A DNA stretch of 64,000 nucleotides from the NCBI GenBank assembly GCA_019916065.1, contig CM034237.1:620001-684000 (forward strand). The letters are read 5' to 3'. The first letter of the stretch is position 1, and each line of letters opens with the position of its first letter. Shown here in pieces: positions 45,741-56,430 of this stretch. The notes under the pieces were generated by a model that searched no databases, was not told the DNA's origin, and was given only the letters and a program-made list of their open reading frames with translations. The translations under genes and the position numbers were made by a program. The DNA is from Vitellaria paradoxa (taxonomy: Eukaryota; Streptophyta; Magnoliopsida; Ericales; Sapotaceae).

Positions 45741-46729
45741 CACTTTTTAGGGTCAGTCACGAACCATGGAGCATTTGAACTCCTTCATTTTTTGCAACTT
45801 CTTGAGCTCAATCTGAAGCTTCTCTTGCTCTCAACCGCGTGTTTCAAGCTCCTCCTCCTTCAACTTTAGCTTGTCTCATCGCAGGCCTTTAAAAGTTTCA
45901 CAGTCTGCACTTTCTCAAGCTTCAACTTTTTAAGCTTTTCTTACATTTCCAGCAATTCTTTCTTGAAATATTGCTTCGATTGTTGTTTCACTTTCGATGT
46001 GACTTTCATTTTCTTAGCACAGAGAGGCTATAACAGGCTCTCGTGGTTCTCCTTCCTGGAAAGGTCCTGCAACAGTGGCGTAACCGACGTCAGAAAGGGC
46101 TGAGAGTTCGCTTCGACTAAGATGTTTGCCTTGTTTGCAGATGAGTTTTTCTTCTTCAATGCCCTCTTACTCCTCCCTTTCTTCACAAGAACTAGGTCAG
46201 CCACCATGGGCATGTTGGCAACTACAGCGTTAGCCATGGTTAAGCGAGAGAGAGGGAAGGAATGAGAGGGGAGCTAGTTGCTAGATAGATTTGGGCGATT
46301 TGAATATGGCCATGGATTAGACAAAAATCTCAGCCATTGATTTTGAAATAAAATTGAATCTCAGCTGTTAATGAATTTTAATTGATGAAATAAAATCCAT
46401 CTCCTCACATTCCTCAGCCCCCTCCCCTAGCCGTCCACGTAGGAGAAATGTCATGTCAACCGTGCCTATTTATTATATAAACTAACGAATAACCCCTGTC
46501 TACGACACTCCTCAACTAATTTCCTACTGCGATGGCAAATATATGAATGTCGTTGGCTTCCAAAGGGCTGAGAGAAATCAATGCCATTTCAAGGGAAAAA
46601 TTATTCTCTCTTAAAGATTCAAAAACAATTCCTTCCCTTTCTTTTTTCTCGGAAAGTGCAATTTCATCTTATTAACCCATTTTGGATTCAAATAGTTTTG
46701 CTTTCTCCTTATCAATGGAAGATTATCAA

Positions 46730-48057
46730 TGGCATTAGCCACTTCTTGCCATCTTAGTGCCTTGCCACCAACTAATTGCCACTCAAGCCACCAAGTAACA
46801 ATTTACGAAGGCATTCGTATACTGGGGGTCGAGATGACAGTCCCCGTCATTCTCGCCTCACCCTCGCTGACATGGGGACGATTGGTTATCCCAATACTAA
46901 TCAGGGAGGAAAAGCCCTGTTCCAAGAAAGAGAAGGTGACACGCATCACCAGAATACTCCTATTCTCCGAGGTAGGACACGAAGGGGGAGTCCAGTTCTG
47001 ACTCCTTTAAAAATGAGTTCTGTTCGAAGCAAATCCATAAACCCGCTGAAAAAAATGGAAAGGGTTCGGAAAGGTATGTACTTAAACAACTCGCTAATCG
47101 CATTGATCACAGAGGGGAGCACTCCACTCATCACCTCGCCATAAGGGCTCTTAGTCGGATCACCATCCCGCCATTCATTGTCATAATTGATCAAATGGAG
47201 CCTTCCTGTAAGTTCACCCCAGGTTCACGCTTTACGATGGAAAGGCCAACTCGGTGGGGCACATGTGTCATTATAAACAGGTGATGTCCCTCTGGAGTTA
47301 CAACGATGCACTCATGTGCAAGGTTTTTCCTTCTAGCCTCAGGGTAGTTGCATTGCAATGGCTGGATTAATTGGAGCTTGGTTCCATTAGCACTTGGTCT
47401 CAGTTAGCAAAAGCTTTTGTGGCATGTTTCATCATTAACAGCAGACAACCTCGATCAGTAGATGCCTTGATAACAATGAGGAAGAGAAGGAATAAAAGTC
47501 TAAGAAATTATGCCCAATGATATTTCGAGGCCTACAATGAGGTGGAGGACTGTTCCAAGCAGATTGTCGTGGCATCCTTCAAGCTGGGTCAGTTACATGA
47601 TGAGAAACTATGGCAATCTTTGACAAAAAGACTAGAAAATGATCTTACCGATCTAATGAGCCTTGTAAAAAAGTACTCCAAGGTCGATGACAAAATAAGG
47701 GTTACCGGAAAAAAGATTCCAAGAAAAGAAAAGATGAAGCCTCGGGCAGGCGATAAGATTGGGGGAAAAGAACACAACAGGAGGGATGTGTTCAAAGTGA
47801 TCCATACAATTTTTAAGATGCCGATCTTTAAGTTGCTACCAAAAATCAAAGACGAACCTTACTTCGTGTGGCCGAAGAAAATGGTTGGCGACCCATCTGA
47901 GAGAGATCAATCCTTACACTGTGCATACAATAAGGACAAGGGTCACCGCACTGGGGAATGCCGAGCACTTAAGCAACACTTGGAGGACTTAGTCTGCGCT
48001 GGTCACCAGCGTGACTACATCGACGACCAATACAACAAAAAAGACAAAGTCATTTAG
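46730..48057 (+). pseudogene. Tat-lineage gag
   Basis: Coherent from about 47200: 'FTLYDGKANSVGHMCHYKQV', 'MSLWSYNDALMCKVFPSSL', 'LGSISTWSQLAKAFV', 'NEVEDCSKQIVVASFKLG'. This is the retrotransposon gag domain; stops at about 47367 and 47518 interrupt it. The frame 47542-48057 continues to the zinc-knuckle-like 'HCAYNKDKGHRTGECRALKQ' near 47918-47980. The N-terminal part (46730-47150) is frameshifted. Confidence 0.8.
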
Positions 48058-48279
48058 CCACGAATAGACGGTCTATCCTGAGGACATGTCAATCGACCTG
48101 CTCGAAGGGTCATAAATGTGGTTCATCTCGGTTACGAATCTCGCGAACAAGAGGTCAAATCCAAAGCTGAATACATCAAAGCAACCCCATCTCAAAGAAG
48201 TATGTAATGTGGGGAGCCCGTCTGCCTACAGCTGCAAAAGAAACATATAAAAATCAAGCCACGAGGTGGTATGTAGAAT

Positions 48280-48680
48280 CCAACAGCCACATAATAATGC
48301 CCTAGTGGTGACTCTGGAAGTTGGCGTTTGCAAGGTGCATCGTATTCTTATAGATTAAGGCAGCTCCATCGAGGTAATATATTACGAGCTTTTCAAAGCT
48401 CTCGACTTATGCGAATCCAACCTCACCCCAGCACATTGTCCATTGATCAGATTCAGTTTGGCACCAATCTGGCCACTAGGAAAAGTGACGGTTCTAGTGC
48501 AAGCCGAGACTATGGAATTGCAGATAGAATTTTTGGTGGTGGATGTCCCATCCTTCTACAATGCTATAATGGGACACTCTTGGCTACACAAAATGAGAGT
48601 CATTCCTTTCACCCACCACCAGATCATTAAGTTCCCCACACCACAAGGGGTGTATTCGATCAGAGAGGATCAGATCATGT
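48280..48680 (+). pseudogene. Tat-lineage protease
   Basis: The catalytic loop reads 'VHRILID-stop-GSS' at about 48340-48368: the codon between Asp and Gly-Ser-Ser is TAA, so the active site itself carries a nonsense change. After it, the frame at 48443-48682 contains 'FLVVDVPSFYNAIMGHSWLH', the conserved protease C-terminal part (YNAILGRxxL). Confidence 0.75.
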
Positions 48681-48899
48681 AAAAAAATGTTTTTCAGTCG
48701 CTATAGGGGCAAAGAATATCCTCAGGGAGGTCAAATCTATGATCGAAATGGAAGATACCTTGAATTGGAAAACGTGAGGACAAAATCGGAAGAAAAAGCG
48801 ACCGAATACCTAGAATCCATTCCCATGCATGAATCAGACCCAAATAGGTTCTTCTTGATAGGAAGGATCTTATCATGTTAGGACAGACAACGGTTAATC

Positions 48900-49760
48900 A
48901 CATTGCTAAAGTAGAACCTGGAGGTATTTGCCTAGACCTTGTACGAGATGCGAGGGATCGATCACAGAATTATATGCCATAGGCTCGGCGTGCTGCTTAT
49001 CGCAAAGCCAGTTGTTCAGAAAGTAAGGTGGTCATCTCTCGCGTATACGGAAGCTGTGATAGAGGAGGTCGGGAAACTGCTGGAGGCCAAAGCAATTTGA
49101 GAAGTCAACTACCCTTGTTGGTTGTCCAACACCGTTGTGCTAAAGAAAAAGAATGGCAAGTAGAGAGTCTGTGTCAACTTTACTGACTTTAATAAAGCAT
49201 ACCCAAAGGATCTGTTTACCCTTCCAAAGGTTGATCAGCTTGTGAATGCTATGGTCGAACACGAAATGATGAGTTTTCTTGATGCTTATCGAGGCTATCA
49301 TCAAATTCCAATGTTTGAAACCGATCAATAAAAAATGACGTTCATCACACCGCGCGAGGTGTATTGTTATAGGGTTATGCCTTTTAGGTTGAAAAATACT
49401 GTGGCAACTTATCAAAGGTTAGTTACAAAGATGTTTAATCATCAGATCGGGAAGACAATGGAAATATACATTAATGACATGGTTATTAAAAGAAAAAAGA
49501 AGACCGGCTTACTCTTGAATGCAGCAAAATGCGCTTTCAGAGTATGCTCAGGAAAGTTGTTGGACACCTAGTGATGATGAGGGGTATTGAAGCCTACCCG
49601 AATCAAATTACCGCCATACAAAAGCTTTGCCGATTGACCACAATAAAAGAAGTTCAACGTTTGACGGGGATGATAGCGGCCTTAAATCGGTTCATCAGTA
49701 GAGTTCCCGATCGATGCAGTCCTTTTTTCAAATTGTTGAAAGGAAAATGCATTCTACACT
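48900..49760 (+). pseudogene. Tat-lineage reverse transcriptase
   Basis: Readable from about 49138: 'VVLKKKNGK', a stop, 'VCVNFTDFNKAYPKDLFTLP', 'VDQLVNAMVEHEMMSFLDAY', 'GYHQIPMFETDQ', then 'KMTFITPREVYCYRVMPFRL'. The catalytic box, normally YVDD, reads 'EIYINDMVIK', so one catalytic Asp is Asn. After a frameshift near 49560, 'QRLTGMIAALNRFISR' follows. Confidence 0.82.
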
Positions 49761-50215
49761 AAAATGAAGAATGTGATCGGGCGTTTGAAGTACTGAAGTC
49801 TTACTTGGCGTCAGCACAACTTTTGTCTACCCCTTAATTTGGAGAAAAGCTTCAATTATATTTAGCTGTATCCAGACACTCTGTTAGCGCGGTGTTTGTA
49901 AAAGAAGAGCATAAGGTGTAGAGACTAATCTATTACGTCAGTGAGACACTTACTGACACCGAACGGAGGTACCTCCCTATTGAGAAACTGATCTTAGCAC
50001 TAGTTGTGGCAGCTAGAAAATTATCACACTATTTTTTAGCTCATACCATCATTGTATCAACTGAGTATCCGTTACGACATATGCTAAGGAAAGCAAATCT
50101 CTCTAGCTGAATGTCAAAATGGGCCATCGAGCTTGGCACCTACGATATCATTTTTACCCCTCGCACAGCTATAAAATGGTAGGTATTAGCTGATTTCGTA
50201 GCCAAATTCGCCACT
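49760..50215 (+). pseudogene. Tat-lineage RNase H
   Basis: 'CDRAFEVLKSYLASAQLL', 'LQLYLAVSRHSVSAVFVKEE', 'YYVSETLTDTERRYLPIEKL', 'LALVVAARKLSHYF' and 'KWAIELGTYDIIFTPR' are in one frame with a few stops. The first catalytic Asp is replaced: 'LAVS' is typical of the Tat RNase H, which is commonly thought inactive. Confidence 0.8.
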
Positions 50216-50254
50216 AATTCTGATGCTGACCAGTGTTGTCTCATTAATGCTGTT

Positions 50255-50645
50255 TCAGAAGAAGTATGGAAGGTTCAAGTAGATAGAGCCGCCACCAAGG
50301 ATGGTTCCGGGGTTGGAGTCGTACTTGTTTTCCCAGAAGGGTTAACTTATGAGCATATTGTAGAATTGAGATTTCGGGATACGAATAACGAGGCCGAATA
50401 CAAATCTTTACTATTCAGACTCAGAGTGGCCTTGGGGCAACATGCACAAAAGCTCATACTCTTCTCAGACTCACAATTGGTAATTAACCAGCTAAAGGGG
50501 GAATACAAAGTCTGTTTAGACAATATGGTGAGATACTAAGACCAGGCTAGGATGTTCATAACAAAGTTTGACTCGGTGAAACTCCAGTTGGTTGGTCGAA
50601 GAGAAAATAGCTGCGCTGATGCATTGGCTGCTCTAGGGGCAGCTA
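50255..50645 (+). pseudogene. Second, archaeal-type RNase H (aRNH)
   Basis: One frame carries all four acidic positions of an RNase HI fold: 'WKVQVDRAATKDGSGVG', 'FRDTNNEAEYKSLLF', 'LILFSDSQLVINQLKGEYKV' and 'RENSCADALAAL'. A single TAG/TAA interrupts near 50537. This domain between RNase H and integrase is what places the element in the Tat lineage. Confidence 0.85.
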
Positions 50646-50899
50646 AACGTCAAAGTAAAGTCAGAAATATTACAGTGGAGAAACTGTTCCATCCAAGCAC
50701 TCAAGAGACTAAGCAGCATATTCAAGTAAATTCCCTGGCTCCAAGATGGATGGATCCGATTGTTCAGTATCTCAAAAACGACGTCCTACCCCAAGATAAA
50801 AAAGCTACCAAAATCAAAAGTAAAGTGTCAAGATTCTGGCTATCACCCAAACAACTATACAAAAGATCATTTAGTGGGTCGCACTTGTTCTGCGTCCAC

Positions 50900-51978
50900 C
50901 CCGACTGAGTACAGGCTATACCAGAAGAATTGTATAAAAGAAGTTGTGGGGCGCACGTTGGGGGCGATTGATGGCGGCTCGCGCGATATCACAAGGATAC
51001 TGGTGGCCCCACGTGCAGTAGGATGCCATTCGATATTCTACGAGGTGCGATAAGTGTCAAAGGTTCGCTCCCATTCCTTATCAATTAGCTCAGGATATGA
51101 GTCTTCTAACCAGCCCATGGCCATTCACACAATCGGGGTTGAACATAGTCGGCCCACTCCCGATGGCACCTAGGGGACAACGATGGCTATTCATAGCCAC
51201 AAATTACTTCACAAAGTAGGCTGAAGTTGAACCCCTCAGCACCATTAAGGACATTGATATTAGAAGATTTGCTTGGAAAAACACAGTTACCAGGTACAGA
51301 GTCCCCTGGAGTCTGATTTCAGATAATGGTACGTAGTTCGACAGTAATGCATTCAGGGACTTCTGTTTGGACATCGGGATTCGCAATCATTACTCCATAC
51401 CGACATATCCGCAAAGCAATGGACAAGCCAAAGTAACCAACAAAACCATACTCAATAGCATCAAGAAACGTCTAGAACAAGCTAAGGAGCATTGGGTAGA
51501 ATAGCTCCCCATTGTACTTTAGGCCTACAAAACTACTCCTCACCGGTCAACTGGAGAAACTCATTTCTCACTTGCCTACAGAACGGAGGCTGTCATTCCT
51601 CTGGAAGTCACTATGCCAATGATCCGAACAATGAATTTCTCTCAAGAAGACAATGATAAAGCCCTTGAAAGAAATCTGGACTAAGTAGAAAAGAAAAAAG
51701 AGCTCACCCAGATCAAAATGGCGGCCTACCAGCAGCAACTGAAGAAATCTCCAAGCAAACATACTCGAGCGAGATCTTCCGAAGTCAAAGATTTTGTACT
51801 CAGGAAGGTCATGACGACAACCAGAAACTCAACCAATGGTAAGCTTAGCCCGAACTAGGAAGATCCATATAAAGTCACGGAAGTGATCGGCAACGGCGCC
51901 TACCGACTAGAAAACATGCAAGAGAAAGAGATAATAAGGCCATGAAATGTTTCCAATTTGAGAATGTACTATCATTGA
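50900..51978 (+). pseudogene. Tat-lineage integrase
   Basis: Nearly continuous apart from scattered stops. The zinc domain includes 'GYWWPHV' and 'RCDKCQRFAPIPYQL'. The catalytic core includes 'GLNIVGPLPMAPRGQRWLFI' (first Asp replaced by Asn in the usual GxDIVGP), 'WSLISDNGT' (second Asp) and 'YPQSNGQAKVTNKTIL' (Glu replaced by Lys in the usual NGQAExxNK). The C-terminal part includes 'VTEVIGNGAYRLE' and ends 'NLRMYYH' and TGA near 51976. Two of three catalytic positions are changed. Confidence 0.85.
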
Positions 51979-52070
51979 AGCTAGTTGTAAACCCTAAGCA
52001 ATGAAAAGTCTAAATTTTATGTTTCCACATTTTTTATGTAGAACATACTCAGCCTAAGATCACAGTCCGG

Positions 52071-52440
52071 CCACCTGATCTGTTCAGGTCGGCCATAGCC
52101 ATACCTGGCTCCAGAGCCACGATCCGGCCACCTAATCCGCTCAAGTCGGCCATAGTCATTCCTGGCCCTATAGCCACGATCCGACCACCTGACCCACTCA
52201 GATCGGCCATAGCCATACCTGGCCCCAGAGCCACGGTTTGGCCACCTGACCTGTTCTGGTCAGCTATAGCCATATCTAGCGCCAGAGCCATCGTCTAGCC
52301 ACCTGACCTACTCAGGTCGGCCATAGCCATACCTAGCCCCAGTGCCACGCTTTGGCCACTTGACTAGCTTAGGTTGGCCATAGCATACTTGGCTCAAGAC
52401 CACGATTCTGCCACCTGGCCAGCTCAGGTCGATCACAAAG
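52071..52440 (+). repeat. 57-bp minisatellite, about seven copies, in the Tat 3' region
   Basis: 'ccacct' anchors recur at 52071, 52128, 52185, 52242, 52299, 52356 and 52411, so the period is 57 bp with one 55-bp step. The unit includes 'caggtcggccatagccatac' and 'ctggccccagagccacg'. Because 57 is a multiple of three, the minus strand stays open over several units, giving a 19-residue repeat ('GPGMAMADLSGSGG'); that frame looks incidental. Confidence 0.9.
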
Positions 52441-52778
52441 TAACACGACCCAGTAGACCGTGGCTATACCAGATATGAAGATTACTATTAAGCATTCATA
52501 ATCTTTGGCAAAATTATTTTAAGAAGTACCTGAGTTTGGACATGTGGGTTCGAATAAGCATTTATAGCCTTTTCGGATAAGCATTCACACAATAATTGGT
52601 TACTTGACTTAAGGATATCTAGTCCTAACAAGGTTTGTCTCAATTGTTCGGATTCTTTTTGTAAGAAAATTAATAAGCTCAAAAAAAAGTACAAAAGATG
52701 GTCATCCACTAATAAGTAGAGGGCTGTCCCCTCAGAGCTATAAGTATTAAAGAAAAACGATAAAAGAAAAAAGTAAAA

Positions 52779-54793
52779 TCAAGCATCTTTCTCTTGATTC
52801 TTGTCATCAGCACCACCCCTTTTTTCAACCTTGGATCTGCCTTCGAGCTCCTCCTCTCTACTCTCAGTGGCCTTTGATACTTGATCGGCATCTTCAGTAG
52901 CCTCTCCCTTGACCATAAAGGATGGATCCCTCTCTTCTTCCTCATCGTCGAGTGGGAGGTACTGAGCTTCATTTCTCGGCCAATCAAAAGAAGTGTACAG
53001 CTCAAAATTGGAGGGCTGACCAGCTTTATTGAGGGCATTGATCCACCCATTACGATAATAAGTATTAGCTATGATGAATACCTGTTTTTGGTATTTATCG
53101 CCAGCTTCCTCGTAACCCTCTGAGTAGGCCTTTTTTCTTTCTTCCTGGATCTTGGCATCTGCCTTAATCGCCTTCTTGTTGGCCTTATCAAACCCCTTTT
53201 TTACTGTCTCGAGATGGGAAGACAGTTGTTTGTTTTGCTGAACGAGCTCGTCATTTCGCGCACGGACTTCTTTAACGTTCTCTTCAGCTCGTTCAACTAG
53301 AAGGCACTGGGTCTCGGCTTCCCTCTCTGCATTCTTTATACTTTCTATTAGGCATTCGAAATGCTAACCAGCATCCCTGAAGAATTCAGCAGCCTGTAAA
53401 AATAGAAATGATGATAAAGGTACACAATGATAAAGAATGATGAAGGATCAGTCGAGACAAAAAATATGGACTTACCAGTAGGGAGTATTGAACCAATTGA
53501 CTGAACCATAGATAATCGGGCAGATTCATAATCTACTCGCGATCATTCAGGAGAGCTGCTGCGTGCACAACGGACAGTGTAACTTCCTGGTCGGAGATGG
53601 CGGAGTCAGTGATACTGATCGACTGAGTTCTGATTGTCGGACTGATGACAAAGTTGTTCACCTGGCAGTTGGCAAAGGGCTCAACGTCCAGGTCGATTGT
53701 GTGGCTATTGCCCGGAGCTACTACCTCGTTAATGCCGATCACACAACTTGGTTCTTTTATTTCAACCCTGCATCAGGTTGTCGGTGGCAGGGGAGGTGGC
53801 GGAGGCGTAGACGCCTTTCTTTTCTTGCTCGGGTCTTTCTCGCTCGACCTCTTTTTCATAGCCGCGAGCAAATTCCTGGGTAGCATGTCATCCTAGTCGA
53901 TTGGTAGAGGCACTGCAACAGTTACCATCTGTGGCACAGCGACTGGAAAATCTTCAGAGTCAAGTAGGTTATTGAGTTGCTCTTCACTGACATCCAAGGG
54001 AAGGGCCGTAAAACTCTGGTGCGTCGGTTTGTATCTGAGCAGTATCGGAGTAGTTTAAACAAGACCTCGCAGTGGCCTCTCTCCCTTACATGCTAGAACT
54101 TTGGCAATCTGGCAGAAATTCACACTTTTTAGATTAGCAAATCTTTTGTTGAAACCTTTTGCTCCCAAAAAAAAAAAAAAGCAAAAAACAAAATGAAGGT
54201 TGGTTAGTGTCCGAGCAAAGAAATATTTAAACAGAAGGGGCAGGAGCAGGGTAAAATAGAAATTAATGCTATCTATGCTGCCCATGAAGTTTTGGACACT
54301 ATCATGCCTATCTTCCCCTAGCAGCCATTGCCATTCCGCTTCGACCAATATGTGATCATCTAGTAGGTTTTAATGGAGTCAGGCAAGGCGTGCATGAGAT
54401 TGTCCTCCACTCGTCACTTCAGATAGTACCGTCCATTTTTCGAATGGATCAAAGCATAGCAGTGAAAAATCTCTTGGGGTCTTAAGTTGACCCTCAGGAT
54501 CCTATTGAGCTCGATCATCCCGACAAGAATTATGTACCCATTAGGGCCAGTTGGCCAGGGCAGAGTCTGACCGTTGAGAGAAATAGCCGTACTAATGGTT
54601 GGAGTAGAAGGGTTACTCCACACTTCTCAATAGCCACAAAGGGCCATTGTACCCATTCCAACCCCTGATTTTTCTGCTATGTTAAATCATCTTCCTCCGG
54701 TAAGGCTAATCGAAGAGACTCTGAGATTTGGTGCCTAGCCCTAAAGGACTCCATCCCTTTCAGTTTCCTGAAAGCGTTGAGAAATTTCCCCAT
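52779..54793 (-). pseudogene. Spliced antisense ORF of the Tat element
   Basis: Minus-strand coding downstream of integrase. The last exon, 53393-52779, has 205 codons with one internal TAG (53364-53366). It encodes a likely coiled coil ('AEREAETQCLLVERAEENVK', 'NDELVQQNKQLSSHLETVKK') followed by 'KYQKQVFIIANTYYRNGWIN' and an acidic tail ending 'KNQEKDA'. An 82-bp intron (53394-53475, GTAAGT...AG) joins it in phase 0 to an upstream exon ending 'FSQLVQYSLL' and containing 'VVHAAALLNDRE'. Farther upstream, frameshifted pieces at 54793-54414 ('MGKFLNAFRKLKGMESFRAR', 'GYIILVGMIELNRILRVNL', 'EIFHCYALIHSKNGRYYLK') resemble the 'putative gypsy type transposon' (Transposase_28) domain. The function of this ORF class is not known to me. 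Confidence 0.75.
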
Positions 54794-54899
54794 TCAAGGC
54801 AAATGTTAAAAAAAAATATATGGAATCGATACTAGTACTCACCTATGTTACGATACGGTGGGTTAGGACTTGGTCGGACGTGGGATAAGCTCAGTTAAA

Positions 54900-56430
54900 A
54901 CAAGATGAAAAGGACTTTGAACTTGTCAATGCCTGAGATCTCTGGAAATCTCTAAGTGCGAAAAACCCATTTGGCTATGAAAATGAATATTCATAGAGGA
55001 GAGAAATGAAAAGACGAAATCTGAAAGGTTACAGATCCGTATTTTTAATAAATATATTCGCATAACTAAATGGCGCAGTTTTGCCATCGACATATATATT
55101 AATGGGCAGTACTCTCATTAATAAGTACTGATAGAACTAGCCGTCACAATCCTTTATAGGGATAGCTGTGACACCTATATAGGCGTCAATGGATGCACAA
55201 GTCAACCTAAATAGAACCTATCCAAACTAAGGTTATTTTTTATAATCAGCTAATTGTCTCGAGCTCTTGCATGCATGTCGAACAAGCCATGCGCGTAAGA
55301 GCTAGGGGTAGTTGGAGGGGGTGCTTAAACACATGTCCTGCATTCAAGAGAAGTCACCTGACACATACCCAGGCCACTACCTGTCACCATCATGGCTGAA
55401 TGGGGACGCGGTTAAGTACTCCACCTCCACTATACACCTAAGCATCAATTGGGTCTGTTAGAGAACGTGTAGCTGTTATGATTCAGTTAGGTTCTACCAT
55501 CCACAACATCCGAGTAAAACGAGTCAACTAGGAAAGATCACGGGTGCTTAACGAGAAAAGAAGTATGCATTTCGAGATTCAGAAAAAAAGCTAATAAATT
55601 TTATTGAAGTCCAAAAGCATTATCTTACTTAACCATCAGAGGAGCGTTCGGCCGAACATCGCCCCGCCGATAGTTGTTTTTAGCAAGATTGGTGCAGATC
55701 TGCAAGGATCTAGAGGTTCTGTAGTATATTAATCGTCCGACCATATTATTGGCAACAAAGTGGCTGGTCGGACACCTCTTACCATCTATTGATTTTAATT
55801 TCGACACTCTAAACTTTGTCTAATAGATATCTATACATTACTTAATAAATGTGTGTAATTTTATTATTATGATTGTATAGCTCCCCATGACATTTTTAGA
55901 TAATATAAGTAAAATATAATTTATATAATTTACAAAATATAATATATATATTTATTTGAATTTTAAATTTTAAAATTTGTGCGTATTCTTGACTTTTCTA
56001 GAAGGTTACACAAATACGTCATTGTATTAAATCCTAAGTAACTCAGAGCACACAATAATACTCTCACGAGCGTAAGACAAATGGTTGAATTCAACCAACT
56101 CAACAATTTAATCCAACCAACCTCCCACCGCGCCCCTTGCCTCTCCAACATCACAAGACAAATGTCTGATAAGTGTGAACGATATGACACTGTTTAAAGT
56201 TAAAAAAATATAAAACTCTACAAATATCTAAAAATACGAATTACAAGATTATAAAATTTAAATTTTTTACTTATTACACAAAGTTTCAAATATTAATTTT
56301 TATAAATTTATACGTCGTCAAACACAACCGATATAAATGTATATTCATAGCTTTATATATGATTAAATTATTTGTAATTGGATATGATAACTCTAGGCGC
56401 TATTTTTGTTTGGTGATCTTTTTTCTTGGT
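54900..56430. other. Right flank of the Tat element, nothing firmly recognised
   Basis: 54900-55810 is less AT-rich and probably belongs to the retrotransposon (3' untranslated region or LTR), but no repeated partner was found. 55811-56430 is AT-rich intergenic sequence leading to the next gene's leader. Confidence 0.4.

Larger units (their letters stand above)
42142..46237 (-). pseudogene. 3xHMG-box (HMGB6/HMGB13-like) pseudogene, split
   Basis: Family knowledge: plant 3xHMG-box proteins bind DNA through three HMG boxes and associate with mitotic chromosomes. The first exon starts at ATG 46237 ('MANAVVANMPMVADL', 'KKGRSKRALKKKNSS') and continues through stops to about 45745 ('KQYFKKELLEM', 'KEEELETRG', 'QIELKKLQKMKEFK'). 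Four later exons lie at 42905-42770 ('VVGNEKHENEAMKLLEEDQK', 'TAMELLDQYLQFKQEAE'), 42682-42577 ('EKDPLKPKQPMS', 'AALLVENKSVME'), 42496-42431 ('VIKIIKEEWKNMPKG') and about 42325-42142 ('NLKKEEQELMKIQK'). Splice sites remain, so this is not a processed copy. Boxes one and two are missing; the gap holds an LTR-like block. In-frame stops and frameshifts occur in almost every exon. Confidence 0.8.
46500..54900 (+). mobile_element. Ty3/gypsy retrotransposon, Tat lineage, decayed
   Basis: Plus-strand order: gag, protease, reverse transcriptase, RNase H, second RNase H, integrase, then a non-coding region with a minisatellite and an antisense ORF. The extra archaeal-type RNase H between RNase H and integrase defines the Tat lineage (Retand, Ogre, Grande, RIRE2). 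Point stops are spread through pol, though frames are otherwise long. No flanking LTRs could be recognised on either side by eye: the left side runs into the HMG pseudogene, and 54900-55800 on the right gave no match upstream. The outer limits given are therefore only the coding limits plus a margin. Confidence 0.85.

Noticed and set aside
46238..46450. Active promoter of the HMG gene
   Set aside because: The sequence is leader-like on the minus strand, but the gene is clearly dead, so no functional promoter is claimed.
46230..46700. 5' LTR of the Tat element
   Set aside because: Looked for a repeat shared with 54900-55800 and for a tRNA primer site near gag; neither was found, so no LTR is reported.
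47589..47849. 86-codon minus-strand frame in gag
   Set aside because: Shadow of the plus-strand gag coding region.
52049..52291. 80-codon minus-strand frame of a 19-residue repeat
   Set aside because: It results from a 57-bp minisatellite whose period is a multiple of three.
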